From the NCBI RefSeq assembly GCF_004005855.1, contig NZ_SACL01000007.1, forward strand, positions 1-64,000: a DNA stretch of 64,000 nt. Direction: 5' to 3'. The position numbers were made by a program, and so were the translations under genes. Source of the stretch: Rhodovarius crocodyli. Lineage in GTDB: Bacteria; Pseudomonadota; Alphaproteobacteria; Acetobacterales; Acetobacteraceae. Below are positions 8,777 through 16,415 of this stretch, piece after piece. Every line of letters starts with the position of its first letter. Position 1 is the first letter of the stretch. Under the pieces are notes generated by a model. That model was not told the DNA's origin, did no database searches, and saw only the letters and a program-made list of their open reading frames with translations.

Positions 8777-9742
8777 ATGTCCATCGGCACGGCGCCGCGT
8801 CGCGGCCTGCTCGGCATGCCCTTTCTGTCGACGGGCGCGGCCCGCGCCCAGCCCAGGGCCTTCCCCAGCCGCCCCATCCGCATCTTCGGCGCCTGGGCGC
8901 CGGGCCCCAATGTCTATACGCGGGTGCTGGCGGAGCTGATGGCGCCGCGGCTGGGCCAGCCGGTCGTGATCGAGAGCAAGGCGGGCGCGAACGGCACGCT
9001 CGCCGCCCGCGCGGTCAGCACCGAGGCGCCGGACGGCCACAGCCTGGCGCAGATGCCGGGCTCCGTGTTCCGCGTTCCCTTCATGAGCGCGCGCCCGCCC
9101 TATGACCCGGTGGCGGACTTCACCTACATCATCTGCCTCACCGGCTATCCCTTCGGTGTCGTGGTCAGGGCCGATTCACCCTATCGGACATGGGCCGATC
9201 TGGTGGCGGCCGCGCGGGCCCGGCCGGGGGCCGTGACCTATGGCTCGCCCGGCGTCGGGACGGAGCCGCATGTGGTGATGGACCGTATCGCGGGGACGGA
9301 GGGCATCGACTGGCTGCATGCGCCTTATCGCGGCGGTGCCGAGCTGACGAGCGCGCTGCTGAGCGGCACCATCGACGCCGTCGCCACCGCCAGCCACTGG
9401 TCGCAGCTGGTGCTGGACGGGCGGTTGCGGCTGCTGAATGTCTGGACGCCCGAGCGCATTCGCCGCTACCCGGATGCGCCCACCCTGCGTGAGATCGGCT
9501 ACGACATCGTCGCCACCTCGCCCTATGGCATCGCGGGGCCCAGGGGCATGGATGCGGGCGTGGTGCGCGTGCTGCACGATGCCTTCAAGGAGGCCCTGCT
9601 CCGCCCGGAATCCCTTGCCTATCTGGACGGGCTGGACCAGCCGGTGATGTACATGGACAGCGAGACCTACAGCGATTTCGCGCGCCGCCAGGTCATTCAG
9701 GAACGCGAGCTGGTGCGGCGGCTGAACCTGCGGCTGGACTAG
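8777..9742 (+). CDS. Bug/TTT-family substrate-binding protein
   Basis: A 321-residue Bug receptor. The start at 8777 has GGGAGGAA 5 bases upstream and gives a short signal peptide (to about ARAQPRAFP). The family pattern follows: RPIRIFGAWAPG, VVIESKAGANGTLAAR, APDGHSLAQMPGS, VTYGSPGVGTEPHVVMD and APYRGGAELTSALL. The usual VPFxPGGxxD segment is replaced by FGAWAPGPNVYTR, so the ligand may differ from dicarboxylates. No TctAB permease genes are near. The 3' end overlaps the convergent YeeE gene by 50 bases. It is probably controlled with the adjacent TetR gene. Confidence 0.88.
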   Translation: MSIGTAPRRGLLGMPFLSTGAARAQPRAFPSRPIRIFGAWAPGPNVYTRVLAELMAPRLGQPVVIESKAGANGTLAARAVSTEAPDGHSLAQMPGSVFRVPFMSARPPYDPVADFTYIICLTGYPFGVVVRADSPYRTWADLVAAARARPGAVTYGSPGVGTEPHVVMDRIAGTEGIDWLHAPYRGGAELTSALLSGTIDAVATASHWSQLVLDGRLRLLNVWTPERIRRYPDAPTLREIGYDIVATSPYGIAGPRGMDAGVVRVLHDAFKEALLRPESLAYLDGLDQPVMYMDSETYSDFARRQVIQERELVRRLNLRLD

Positions 9743-10751
9743 CGCGGGCCGGGCCGCGCCCGGCCTGCCGCAGCAGGATGCCCAGCTTGCAGCCGGGCAG
9801 CACGGCAAGGACCCACACGAAGCCGTGCAGGCTGCCGGAGGACGCGCCCCCCACGAAGGCGCCGATGTTGCAGCCGAAGGAAAGCCGCGCGCCGATACCC
9901 ATCAGCAACCCGCCCGCCGCGGCCTCCAGCACCGCGCGCCCGCCGATGGGCGTGCTGAGGCCGAGCCGGCCGCCGGCAGCCGCGGCCAGCAGCGCGCCCA
10001 GGATGATCCCCAGGTCGGTGGCCGAGGCCGGCAGGTCCAGCCAGGGGCCGGCCAGTGCCTCGGCCATGCCCGGGTCGGACCAGAAGGCGAAGCCGTGCAG
10101 GCCGATGCCCATGGCCTGCACCGCCTTGGCACCCCACAGCGTCAGGCCCAGCGTGACGCCCCAGGGCTGGCCGCCGACCAGGAACAGCAGCGCCGCCAGC
10201 AGCCCGACCACCGCCCCGGCCCATAGCCCTCGCGCGGAGGGGCGCTGCCCGCGCAGCACCAGGGCCGCGCCGGCCAGCAGCAGCAACTCGGTGGCGGCCA
10301 GCCCGCCCCAGATGCCGAGCCTTTCGGCCAGGTCCACCACGCCGATGCCGGGCCAGGCCAGCGCCGCGGGCAGGGCCAGGCTGCCCAGCAACCCGCCCAG
10401 GCAGAAGAAGGGCAACGCCACCAGCATGCGACGAGAGCCGCGCCCGACACCGACCAGCGTTCCCGACCCGCAGCCGCCCGCCAGCTGCATGCCCACCCCG
10501 AAGATGGCGGCACCCAGCAGCAGCGAGACGCCGACCGGCGCCAGAAACCGGCTATAGCCCTCGGCCAGGGACGCGACCGGGATGATGACCGGTGCCGCCA
10601 CGGCGGGCACGATGAAGGCCGCACCCAGCGCGCGAGCGTCGCCTTCCTCAAGGAAGGCACGGAAGCCGCCGGTGAAGCCGTAGCCGAGCCGCACGAACAC
10701 CGCCCCCGTCAGCACGGCCGCGGCCAGCAGCGCCCAGGGCACGCCGGCCAT
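9693..10751 (-). CDS. YeeE/YedE (TsuA-like) sulfur-compound transporter
   Basis: A 352-residue integral membrane protein with about 9-10 hydrophobic segments. Two repeated halves each carry a cysteine-containing pore motif: GGCGSGTLVGVGRGS near residue 110 and SFGCNIGAFVGGASSGS near residue 300. These are the hallmarks of the YeeE/YedE family that imports thiosulfate or related sulfur species. The single chain holds both halves. It starts 1 base after the DUF302 gene stop, so the two are translationally coupled. The C-terminus, rich in Ala and Pro, runs over the end of the Bug gene on the other strand. Confidence 0.9.
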   Translation of the reverse strand: MAGVPWALLAAAVLTGAVFVRLGYGFTGGFRAFLEEGDARALGAAFIVPAVAAPVIIPVASLAEGYSRFLAPVGVSLLLGAAIFGVGMQLAGGCGSGTLVGVGRGSRRMLVALPFFCLGGLLGSLALPAALAWPGIGVVDLAERLGIWGGLAATELLLLAGAALVLRGQRPSARGLWAGAVVGLLAALLFLVGGQPWGVTLGLTLWGAKAVQAMGIGLHGFAFWSDPGMAEALAGPWLDLPASATDLGIILGALLAAAAGGRLGLSTPIGGRAVLEAAAGGLLMGIGARLSFGCNIGAFVGGASSGSLHGFVWVLAVLPGCKLGILLRQAGRGPARASPAAGSAAAPARVPE

Positions 10752-10752
10752 G

Positions 10753-11241
10753 CTATTGCGCCGCCTGCCGGACCAGCGTGTCGAGGAAGGCCTCGGTCTG
10801 GGCCTGGCCCTCGGGCGGGATGGTCACGCCATGGCGGGCGAACAGGCGCCGGGCCAGGTCCTGGCCGGTGCTGCGGGTGATGCGCGTGTGGCCGGCATCA
10901 TCCTGCCAGACCAGCACCCGCATCGGCAGGTCCAGCGCCAGGGTGGGGGTGGCCGCCATGCCCGGCGTGCCGGCGCGCGGGTTGCCGAACAGCAGCACCA
11001 TGCGCGGCCGAAGCGCCATGCCCACGTCATGCGCTGCGGCGGCATGGTCGATGGTGGTGAACACCACCCAGCCGGCCTGCCTTACCGCGGCCGACAGGCG
11101 TTCGACGGTGGCGGGCACTTCCCCGGCGGCCGGCACCGTGACCATGCCGCCATCCTGCGCCCGCGCCGGTGCGCAGAGGAGCAGCGCCGCCATCAGGGCG
11201 CCGCAGGCCCAGGCGTGGCGGACGGGGTTCGGTAAGGGCAT
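10753..11241 (-). CDS. Exported DUF302 family protein
   Basis: A 162-residue protein: a signal peptide (MPLPNPVRHAWACGALMAALLLCAPARAQ) and a DUF302 domain with VFTTIDHAAAAHDVGMALRPRMVLLFGNPRAGTPGM and LALDLPMRVLVWQD. DUF302 proteins have no agreed biochemical role but often accompany sulfur or redox genes. It is 1 base upstream of the YeeE transporter, which suggests a periplasmic accessory for sulfur uptake (inference). The start at 11241 was chosen for the signal peptide; a frame reaching 11370 would enter the LysR gene. Confidence 0.85.
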   Translation of the reverse strand: MPLPNPVRHAWACGALMAALLLCAPARAQDGGMVTVPAAGEVPATVERLSAAVRQAGWVVFTTIDHAAAAHDVGMALRPRMVLLFGNPRAGTPGMAATPTLALDLPMRVLVWQDDAGHTRITRSTGQDLARRLFARHGVTIPPEGQAQTEAFLDTLVRQAAQ

Positions 11242-11296
11242 GGGCGGTCCTGCGGCCTCTGGGTTCGCGGGGTGTTCGCCGGGGCGCGCGTGAAGG

Positions 11297-12196
11297 TTAC
11301 CGCGCGTCGATCCCCACGGCCTGCGCATGGGCACGCAGTGCGGCGACGAAGGCGCGCAGCTTCGGTGCACGGGCGCGCCCGGCCTGGAACACCAGATGCA
11401 CCGGCACGGGCGGCGGCTCGGCCTCTCTCAGCACATAGGCCAGGCGGCCGGCCGCCACATGCGCCTCCACCTGATAGGACAGCACGCGGGCTATCCCCAT
11501 CCCCTCCAGCGCGGCGGTGACCACGGCCTCCACGTCATTGCTCAGCAGGCGGGGGGAAAGGCGGATGGCGGGCCGCCCCTCGGGCCCGAAGCGCCATTCG
11601 CCCTGGGGCGCGAAATTGTCGAAGACCAGCTGGGCGTGGTGCGCCAGCGCGGCGGGGCTGTCCGGTGTGCCATGCGCCGCGATCCAGGCCGGGCTGGCCA
11701 CCAGCACGCGCCGGACCTCCGCCACGCGCACGGCATGCAGGGCGCTGTCCGGCAGCTCCGCGATGCGCAGGGCGACATCGACCCCTTCCTCCACCAGCCG
11801 CACCAGACGGTCCAGCAGCGTCAGCCGGATGGTCAGCCTGGGGTGGCGGCGCATCAGCGCCAGGCACACCGGCAACACATGCATGCGCCCGAACACCACG
11901 GGGGCGGTCACGATCAGCTGGCCCTGCGGCTCCGTCTCCTCGCCGCGCAGGTCGCGGGCGGCGTCCTCCAGCTCGGCCAGGGCGGGCAGGCAGCGCTGCA
12001 GATAGGCGGCACCCTCGGGCGTCAGCGCGACGGCGCGGGTGCTGCGGCGCAGCAGCAGCACGCCCAGCGCGCGCTCCAGGTCACTGACGGCGCGGCTTGC
12101 GGCGCTGGGGGACATGCGCAGCTGCCGGGCGGCCTTGGCGAAGCTCTGGTGCTCGGCCACGGCAATGAAGGTGCGCAGGCTGTCCAGCCGGTCCAT
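11297..12196 (-). CDS. LysR family transcriptional regulator
   Basis: A 299-residue LysR regulator. The winged helix-turn-helix (residues 1-60) starts MDRLDSLRTFIAVAEHQSFAKAARQLRMSPSAASRAVSDLERALG, with a periplasmic-binding-like effector domain from about 90. The ATG at 12196 is preferred over an upstream GTG at 12211. It is upstream of DUF302-YeeE on the same strand and divergent from the AhpD-like gene (112-base gap), so it may regulate either. It resembles the CrgA/DmlR-type subgroup by its N-terminal wording. The effector is unknown. Confidence 0.9.
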   Translation of the reverse strand: MDRLDSLRTFIAVAEHQSFAKAARQLRMSPSAASRAVSDLERALGVLLLRRSTRAVALTPEGAAYLQRCLPALAELEDAARDLRGEETEPQGQLIVTAPVVFGRMHVLPVCLALMRRHPRLTIRLTLLDRLVRLVEEGVDVALRIAELPDSALHAVRVAEVRRVLVASPAWIAAHGTPDSPAALAHHAQLVFDNFAPQGEWRFGPEGRPAIRLSPRLLSNDVEAVVTAALEGMGIARVLSYQVEAHVAAGRLAYVLREAEPPPVPVHLVFQAGRARAPKLRAFVAALRAHAQAVGIDAR

Positions 12197-12308
12197 TCGT
12201 GCCGATCCCACATGAATGAAGTGCTGTATCGCCGGATTATCCCGATCGTTGCAAGCACGACATGGCGCGGCACGGCGGCCATTTCGGCGCGCCCTTCAGG
12301 AGCTTCCC

Positions 12309-12848
12309 ATGTCCCGCATTCCGCTTCCCGGCCCGGAGGACACCCCGGCCGCCTCCCGCCCGCTGCTCGACGGGCTTGCCCGCAAGCTCGGCAGCGTGCC
12401 CAACCTCTATCGCCTGCTCGCCCTCAGCCCCGCAGGGCTGGAGGCCGCGCTGGGCCTCAGCGGCGCGCTGTCCCGCACGCTGGACGCGCCGCTGCGTGAG
12501 CGCATCGCCATTGCCGTGGCGCAGGTGAACGGCTGCGAATACTGCCTCTCGGCGCATGCCTATCTGGGCGCCAGGCTGGCCGGGCTGCCGCCCGAGGAAA
12601 TCGCGGCGAACCGCCTGGGCCATTCGCTGGAGGCGCGCGCCGATGCCGCCGTCACCTTCGCCGCGCGGGTGGCGCAGCATCGCGGCCAAATCACGAATGA
12701 GGAACTGGCCCAGGTGAAGGCCGCCGGCTTCACCGATGCCGAGGTGCTGGAGATCGTGCTGACCGTGGCGCTGAACGGCCTGACCAACCTGGTCAACAAC
12801 GTGGCGCGCACGCCGGTGGACTTCCCGCCCGCGCCGGCCCAGGCCTGA
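12309..12848 (+). CDS. Carboxymuconolactone decarboxylase/AhpD-like peroxidase-related protein
   Basis: A 179-residue AhpD-like protein. The redox motif C76-E-Y-C79-x3-H83 (NGCEYCLSAHAYLG) is intact, which in AhpD-type members gives thiol-dependent peroxidase activity. The preceding segment LDAPLRERIAIAVAQV is also typical of the family. The start at 12309 has AGGAG upstream. It is followed after 14 bases by an alpha/beta hydrolase on the same strand. Probable role: cytosolic peroxide or aldehyde-linked redox chemistry; the physiological partner is not evident. Confidence 0.87.
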   Translation: MSRIPLPGPEDTPAASRPLLDGLARKLGSVPNLYRLLALSPAGLEAALGLSGALSRTLDAPLRERIAIAVAQVNGCEYCLSAHAYLGARLAGLPPEEIAANRLGHSLEARADAAVTFAARVAQHRGQITNEELAQVKAAGFTDAEVLEIVLTVALNGLTNLVNNVARTPVDFPPAPAQA

Positions 12849-12862
12849 GCGGGGTACCGGCC

Positions 12863-13720
12863 ATGACCGCGACCATCCGCCACCGCACGGCCTCCATCCT
12901 GGGCCGCAGCGTCTTCTGGCGCGAGGCCGGGGACCCGGCGCGGCAGACCATCCTGCTGCTGCACGGCTTTCCCGCCAGCTCCTTCATGTTCCGTGACCTG
13001 ATCCCGCGCCTGGCCGCGCGCTTCCATGTGGTGGCGCCCGACCTGATCGGCTTCGGCCAGTCCGAGGCGCCTGCCGCCGGGGAGTTCGACTACAGCTTCG
13101 CGAACCTTACCCGCCATGTGCGCGCCCTGCTGGAGCATCTGGGGGTCACCTCCGCCATCTACTACATGCAGGATTACGGCGGCCCGGTGGGCTTCCGCCT
13201 GTTCGCCGAGCGCCCGGAGCAGGTGGTGGGCTTCGTCATCCAGAACACCAACGCCTATCTGGAAGGCGTGGGGGAGATGCCGAAGCAGGTGTTCCTGCCG
13301 CTGTGGCAGGAGCGCAACGCGACGACCGAGGCCGCCGCGCGCGGCTTCCTGGCGGCCGAGACCACGCGCTTCCAGTATCAGGTCGGCGCCCGCAACCCGG
13401 AGGCCGTGAGCCCCGACAACTGGACGCTGGACCAGGCCCTGCTGGACCGCCCGGGCCATGACCGCGCGCATCTGGACCTGCTGGCCGACTATCAGAGCAA
13501 CGTCGCGGCCTATCCGGCCTGGCAGCAGGCCTTCCGCACCTGGCAGCCGCGCACGCTGATCCTGTGGGGCCGGCACGACCCCTTCTTCATCCCGGAAGGG
13601 GCCGAGGCCTATCGGCGCGACCTGCCGGGCGCGCGGCTGGTCTGGCTCGATGGCGGGCATTTCGTGCTGGACGAGCACGCGCCCGCCGTCGCGGCCGAGA
13701 TCCTGGCCGAGTTCGGCTGA
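12863..13720 (+). CDS. Alpha/beta hydrolase, haloalkane-dehalogenase-like (Asp nucleophile)
   Basis: A 285-residue alpha/beta hydrolase. The nucleophile elbow reads QD104YGGP, with aspartate rather than serine, as in haloalkane dehalogenases and epoxide hydrolases. The other catalytic candidates are D239 (WGRHDPFF) and H266 (DGGHFVLDEHAP). The HGFPASSFMFRDLIP oxyanion segment is near residue 34. No signal peptide is present. It lies between the AhpD-like gene and a GlcG-like gene, all plus strand with 13-14-base gaps, so the three probably form an operon. Dehalogenase versus epoxide hydrolase cannot be separated here. Confidence 0.85.
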   Translation: MTATIRHRTASILGRSVFWREAGDPARQTILLLHGFPASSFMFRDLIPRLAARFHVVAPDLIGFGQSEAPAAGEFDYSFANLTRHVRALLEHLGVTSAIYYMQDYGGPVGFRLFAERPEQVVGFVIQNTNAYLEGVGEMPKQVFLPLWQERNATTEAAARGFLAAETTRFQYQVGARNPEAVSPDNWTLDQALLDRPGHDRAHLDLLADYQSNVAAYPAWQQAFRTWQPRTLILWGRHDPFFIPEGAEAYRRDLPGARLVWLDGGHFVLDEHAPAVAAEILAEFG

Positions 13721-13733
13721 GGGGGGCAGGGGG

Positions 13734-14231
13734 ATGATCAGACTGCTTCTCGCGGCGCTGCTGGTGGCGGCACCCGCCGTCGCCCAGGTGAACCGCAGCG
13801 GCTACCGCCTGCCGCTCGACCTCGCGCTGGAGGCGGCGCAGGAGGCCGCGCGCCACTGCCTGGCCAACGGCCATGAGGTGAGCGTGACGGTGGTGGACAG
13901 TTCCGGCGTGCCGCAGGTGGTGCTGCGCACGGATGGCGCGACCATCCACACGCGCGATACCAGCTTCCGCAAGGCCTATACGGTGGTCACGCTGGGGCCG
14001 GTGTTCCGCTTCCAGACCGCCGGCGCCTTCGCGGCGCTGGTGGCCCGCAACCCGGCGAACGGGGCGGCGCTGGCCTCGGTGGCAAATGTGATCCCGCTGG
14101 CGGGCGCGGTCGCCTTCGTGGCCCATGGGGAGATCGTGGCGGCGCTGGGCGTGGGCGGCGCGCCGGGCGGCGACAGGGACGAGGCCTGCGCCGAGGCCGG
14201 GGTGGCGCGGGTCAGGTCCAGGCTGCCGTGA
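13734..14231 (+). CDS. Exported GlcG/HbpS family protein (DUF336)
   Basis: A 165-residue protein with a signal peptide (MIRLLLAALLVAAPAVAQ) followed by a GlcG/HbpS (DUF336) domain: LDLALEAAQEAARHCLANGHEVSVTVVDSSGVPQVVLRTDGA, FRKAYTVV and the terminal GGAPGGDRDEACAEAGVARV. The family includes haem-binding extracellular HbpS and GlcG of glycolate loci. The start at 13734 lies 13 bases after the hydrolase stop with GGGGG upstream. Function here is unknown; a periplasmic small-molecule or haem binder is the simplest reading. Confidence 0.85.
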   Translation: MIRLLLAALLVAAPAVAQVNRSGYRLPLDLALEAAQEAARHCLANGHEVSVTVVDSSGVPQVVLRTDGATIHTRDTSFRKAYTVVTLGPVFRFQTAGAFAALVARNPANGAALASVANVIPLAGAVAFVAHGEIVAALGVGGAPGGDRDEACAEAGVARVRSRLP

Positions 14232-14259
14232 CCAGGCTGCCCTGAGGCCGGGCAGGGGC

Positions 14260-14856
14260 CTATTCCCCCGCGCCGCGCGCATCCAGCAGCGCCAGCGCGG
14301 GGGCGATGACCCCTTCCAGCAATTCCCGTTCGGGCCGCGCGCGGGCCAGCACGCGCACGCCCATCAGCACCCCCAGCAGGTGCCGGGCCAGGGCCTCAGG
14401 CGGCAGGGCGCGCCCGATCGTGCCGTCGGCCTGGCCCGCCGCCACGCTGCGGCGGAAGAAGCCCTCGATGCGGGCCAGGGCGCCGGCGACCGTCTTGCGG
14501 AACTCCTCGTCATGCGGGGCCAGCTCCAGCGCCGCATTCACCACCATGCAGCCCTTGTGGTCCGGGTCCGCCAGGGAGCGCTCCACGATCTCCGCCAGGA
14601 AGGCGCGCACCCCCGCCCGCGGCGGCAGTTCCGAGCAGCGGCGGATGCGGTCGTCGATGCTGTTGTCGACATAGCGGCTGAGGGAGCGGCCATAGAGCGC
14701 GCGCTTGTCGCCGAAGGCGTTGTACAGGCTGGCCGCCGTCAGCCCCGTGCCCGCGATCAGGTCGCGCACGGAGGTCGCCTCGTAGCCGTGGCTCCAGAAG
14801 CGCTGCACCGCGGCGTCCAGCACCGCGTCCTCGTCGAATTCCCTGGGCCTGGCCAT
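14260..14856 (-). CDS. TetR/AcrR family transcriptional regulator
   Basis: A 198-residue TetR regulator with helix-turn-helix FWSHGYEATSVRDLIAGTGLTAASLYNAFGDKRALYGRSL and a TetR_C domain of the type seen in NemR/AcuR-like regulators of reactive electrophile genes. It is divergent from a peroxiredoxin and a GST-like gene. The 134-base gap contains a TTAG-N10-CTAA dyad likely to be its operator. It probably represses the redox pair in response to an electrophile or oxidant (inference from context). Confidence 0.9.
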   Translation of the reverse strand: MARPREFDEDAVLDAAVQRFWSHGYEATSVRDLIAGTGLTAASLYNAFGDKRALYGRSLSRYVDNSIDDRIRRCSELPPRAGVRAFLAEIVERSLADPDHKGCMVVNAALELAPHDEEFRKTVAGALARIEGFFRRSVAAGQADGTIGRALPPEALARHLLGVLMGVRVLARARPERELLEGVIAPALALLDARGAGE

Positions 14857-14916
14857 TCCATTGTCCGTGTGGGTGGGCGTGGCCGCATTCTGCCATCGCC
14901 GAAGCCTTATTGCATA

Positions 14917-14934
14917 TTAGAACGATCATACTAA
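14917..14934. promoter_or_regulatory. Candidate operator/promoter of the tetR-peroxiredoxin gap
   Basis: TTAGAACGATCATACTAA is an imperfect dyad with TTAG/CTAA ends and a GATC core, in the only A/T-rich patch between the divergent TetR and peroxiredoxin genes. It probably overlaps their promoters. Confidence 0.45.
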
Positions 14935-14990
14935 AACTAAAGGCCAGCCGGGCCCGCCACGGCGCACCGGCCCTGGAAAGGATCCTGTTC

Positions 14991-15650
14991 ATGGGACTCG
15001 ACGCGGATCTCGCGGCCTTCAAGGCCGAGTTCGAACGCACCGCACCGGCCGGACGGCCCGCCCTCTATGACGCCAAGGTCGAGGAGCTGCGCGCCAGCTT
15101 CGCGGCGGATAAGGCCCTGAAGGCCGGCGATACGGCGCCCGGTTTCACCCTGCCCGATGCGACCGGCACGCCGGTCAGCCTCTCTGGCCTGCTGGCCCAG
15201 GGGCCGGTGGTCGTCACCTTCTATCGCGGCGGCTGGTGCCCCTACTGCAACATCCAGCTGCGGGCCTATCAGGCGGTGCTGCCGCGCATCGCGGAACTCG
15301 GCGCCAGCCTCGTCGCCATCTCCCCGCAGCAGCCGGACGGCTCGCTCTCCACGGCGGAAATGAACGCGCTCACCTTCCGCGTCCTCAGCGATGTGGGCAA
15401 TGCGGCCGCACGCGGCTTCGGCCTCGTCTATGCGCTGGCGCAGGAGATCCGGGACGCGCTGACCTCCAACGGCAAGGCGCTGCCGGGCATCAACGGCGAC
15501 GACAGCTGGGAACTGCCGGTGCCCGCCACCTTCGTCATCGCGCCCGATGGCCGCGTCAGCCTGGCCTGGCTCGATGTCGACTACCGCCGGCGGCTGAACC
15601 CGGAGGCGATCATCGACGCCCTTGAGGCCCTGCGCGGGAGCCACGCATGA
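14991..15650 (+). CDS. Peroxiredoxin-like protein (AhpC/TSA family)
   Basis: A 219-residue thioredoxin-fold protein. The motif FYRGGWC83PYC86NIQL gives a CxxC at the peroxiredoxin active-site position, as in the alkyl hydroperoxide reductase/thiol-specific antioxidant subgroup fused to an N-terminal helical segment (1-45). The C-terminal half carries PVPATFVIAPDGRVSLAWLDVDYRRR. The start at 14991 has AAAGGA 8 bases upstream. The next gene, a GST homologue, overlaps its stop by 4 bases. It probably detoxifies peroxides in the cytosol under control of the divergent TetR. Confidence 0.88.
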   Translation: MGLDADLAAFKAEFERTAPAGRPALYDAKVEELRASFAADKALKAGDTAPGFTLPDATGTPVSLSGLLAQGPVVVTFYRGGWCPYCNIQLRAYQAVLPRIAELGASLVAISPQQPDGSLSTAEMNALTFRVLSDVGNAAARGFGLVYALAQEIRDALTSNGKALPGINGDDSWELPVPATFVIAPDGRVSLAWLDVDYRRRLNPEAIIDALEALRGSHA

Positions 15651-16351
15651 TCCGCCTCTATTTCCACCCGACCCCCAACCCCGCCAAGATCGCGCTGCTG
15701 CTGGAGGAGCTGGGCATTCCCTTCGAGGTCGTCCCAGTGGACACCAGCAAGGGTGAGCAGCATGAACCTGCCTTCCGCGCCATCAACCCCAACGGCAAGG
15801 TGCCGGCCATCGTCGATACCGACGGGCCGGGCGGGCAGCCCGCGCGGGTGTTCGATTCCACCGCCATCCTGCTCTACCTGGCGGAGAAATCCGGCCGCTT
15901 CCTGGGCACCCCGGCCGATCGACCTGAGCTGCTGTCCTGGCTGCTGTTCATCGCCTCGGGCCTGGGCCCCTTCTCGGGCCAGGCGGTGCATTTCCAGTAC
16001 GCGGCGCCCGAGGGGCTCGCCTATGCCGTCAACCGCTACAGGCGGGAGGCCGAGCGCCACTACCAGGTGCTGGAGGACCACATGGCCGGGCGCGACTGGA
16101 TGGTGGGCCAGGGCTACACCATCGCCGACATCTCGGCCTGGGGCTGGCTGGACCGTGCCTCACGCGTGATGAAGGGCGCCGAGGACCCGCTCGCGCCCTA
16201 TCCCAACCTGAAGCGCTGGTTCCAGGCGGTGGAGGCGCGGCCCGCCGTGGCGCGTGCCCGCCTGGTCGGCACTGGCCATGCCTTCAAGAAGGTGAATGAC
16301 GAGGAGACGAGGCGCGCCCTGTTCCCGTCCAACTACCCGCCCGCGAATTAG
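15647..16351 (+). CDS. Glutathione S-transferase family protein
   Basis: A 234-residue GST. The N-terminal thioredoxin-fold domain (YFHPTPNPAKIALLLEELGIPFEVVPVD) includes NPNGKVPAIVD and DSTAILLYLAEK for glutathione contacts. The C-terminal all-helical domain follows from about 95. The wording matches the YfcG/YghU (nu-class) group, which often works as a disulfide reductase. It overlaps the peroxiredoxin gene by 4 bases (ATGA), which fits a shared role in glutathione-dependent peroxide or electrophile detoxification. Confidence 0.9.
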   Translation: MIRLYFHPTPNPAKIALLLEELGIPFEVVPVDTSKGEQHEPAFRAINPNGKVPAIVDTDGPGGQPARVFDSTAILLYLAEKSGRFLGTPADRPELLSWLLFIASGLGPFSGQAVHFQYAAPEGLAYAVNRYRREAERHYQVLEDHMAGRDWMVGQGYTIADISAWGWLDRASRVMKGAEDPLAPYPNLKRWFQAVEARPAVARARLVGTGHAFKKVNDEETRRALFPSNYPPAN

Positions 16352-16415
16352 CCGCGGAACCCCGTAACCCCGGCGCGATCCAGCGCGAAGCACCTGTCAC
16401 GATCCCGGAGGGTTC

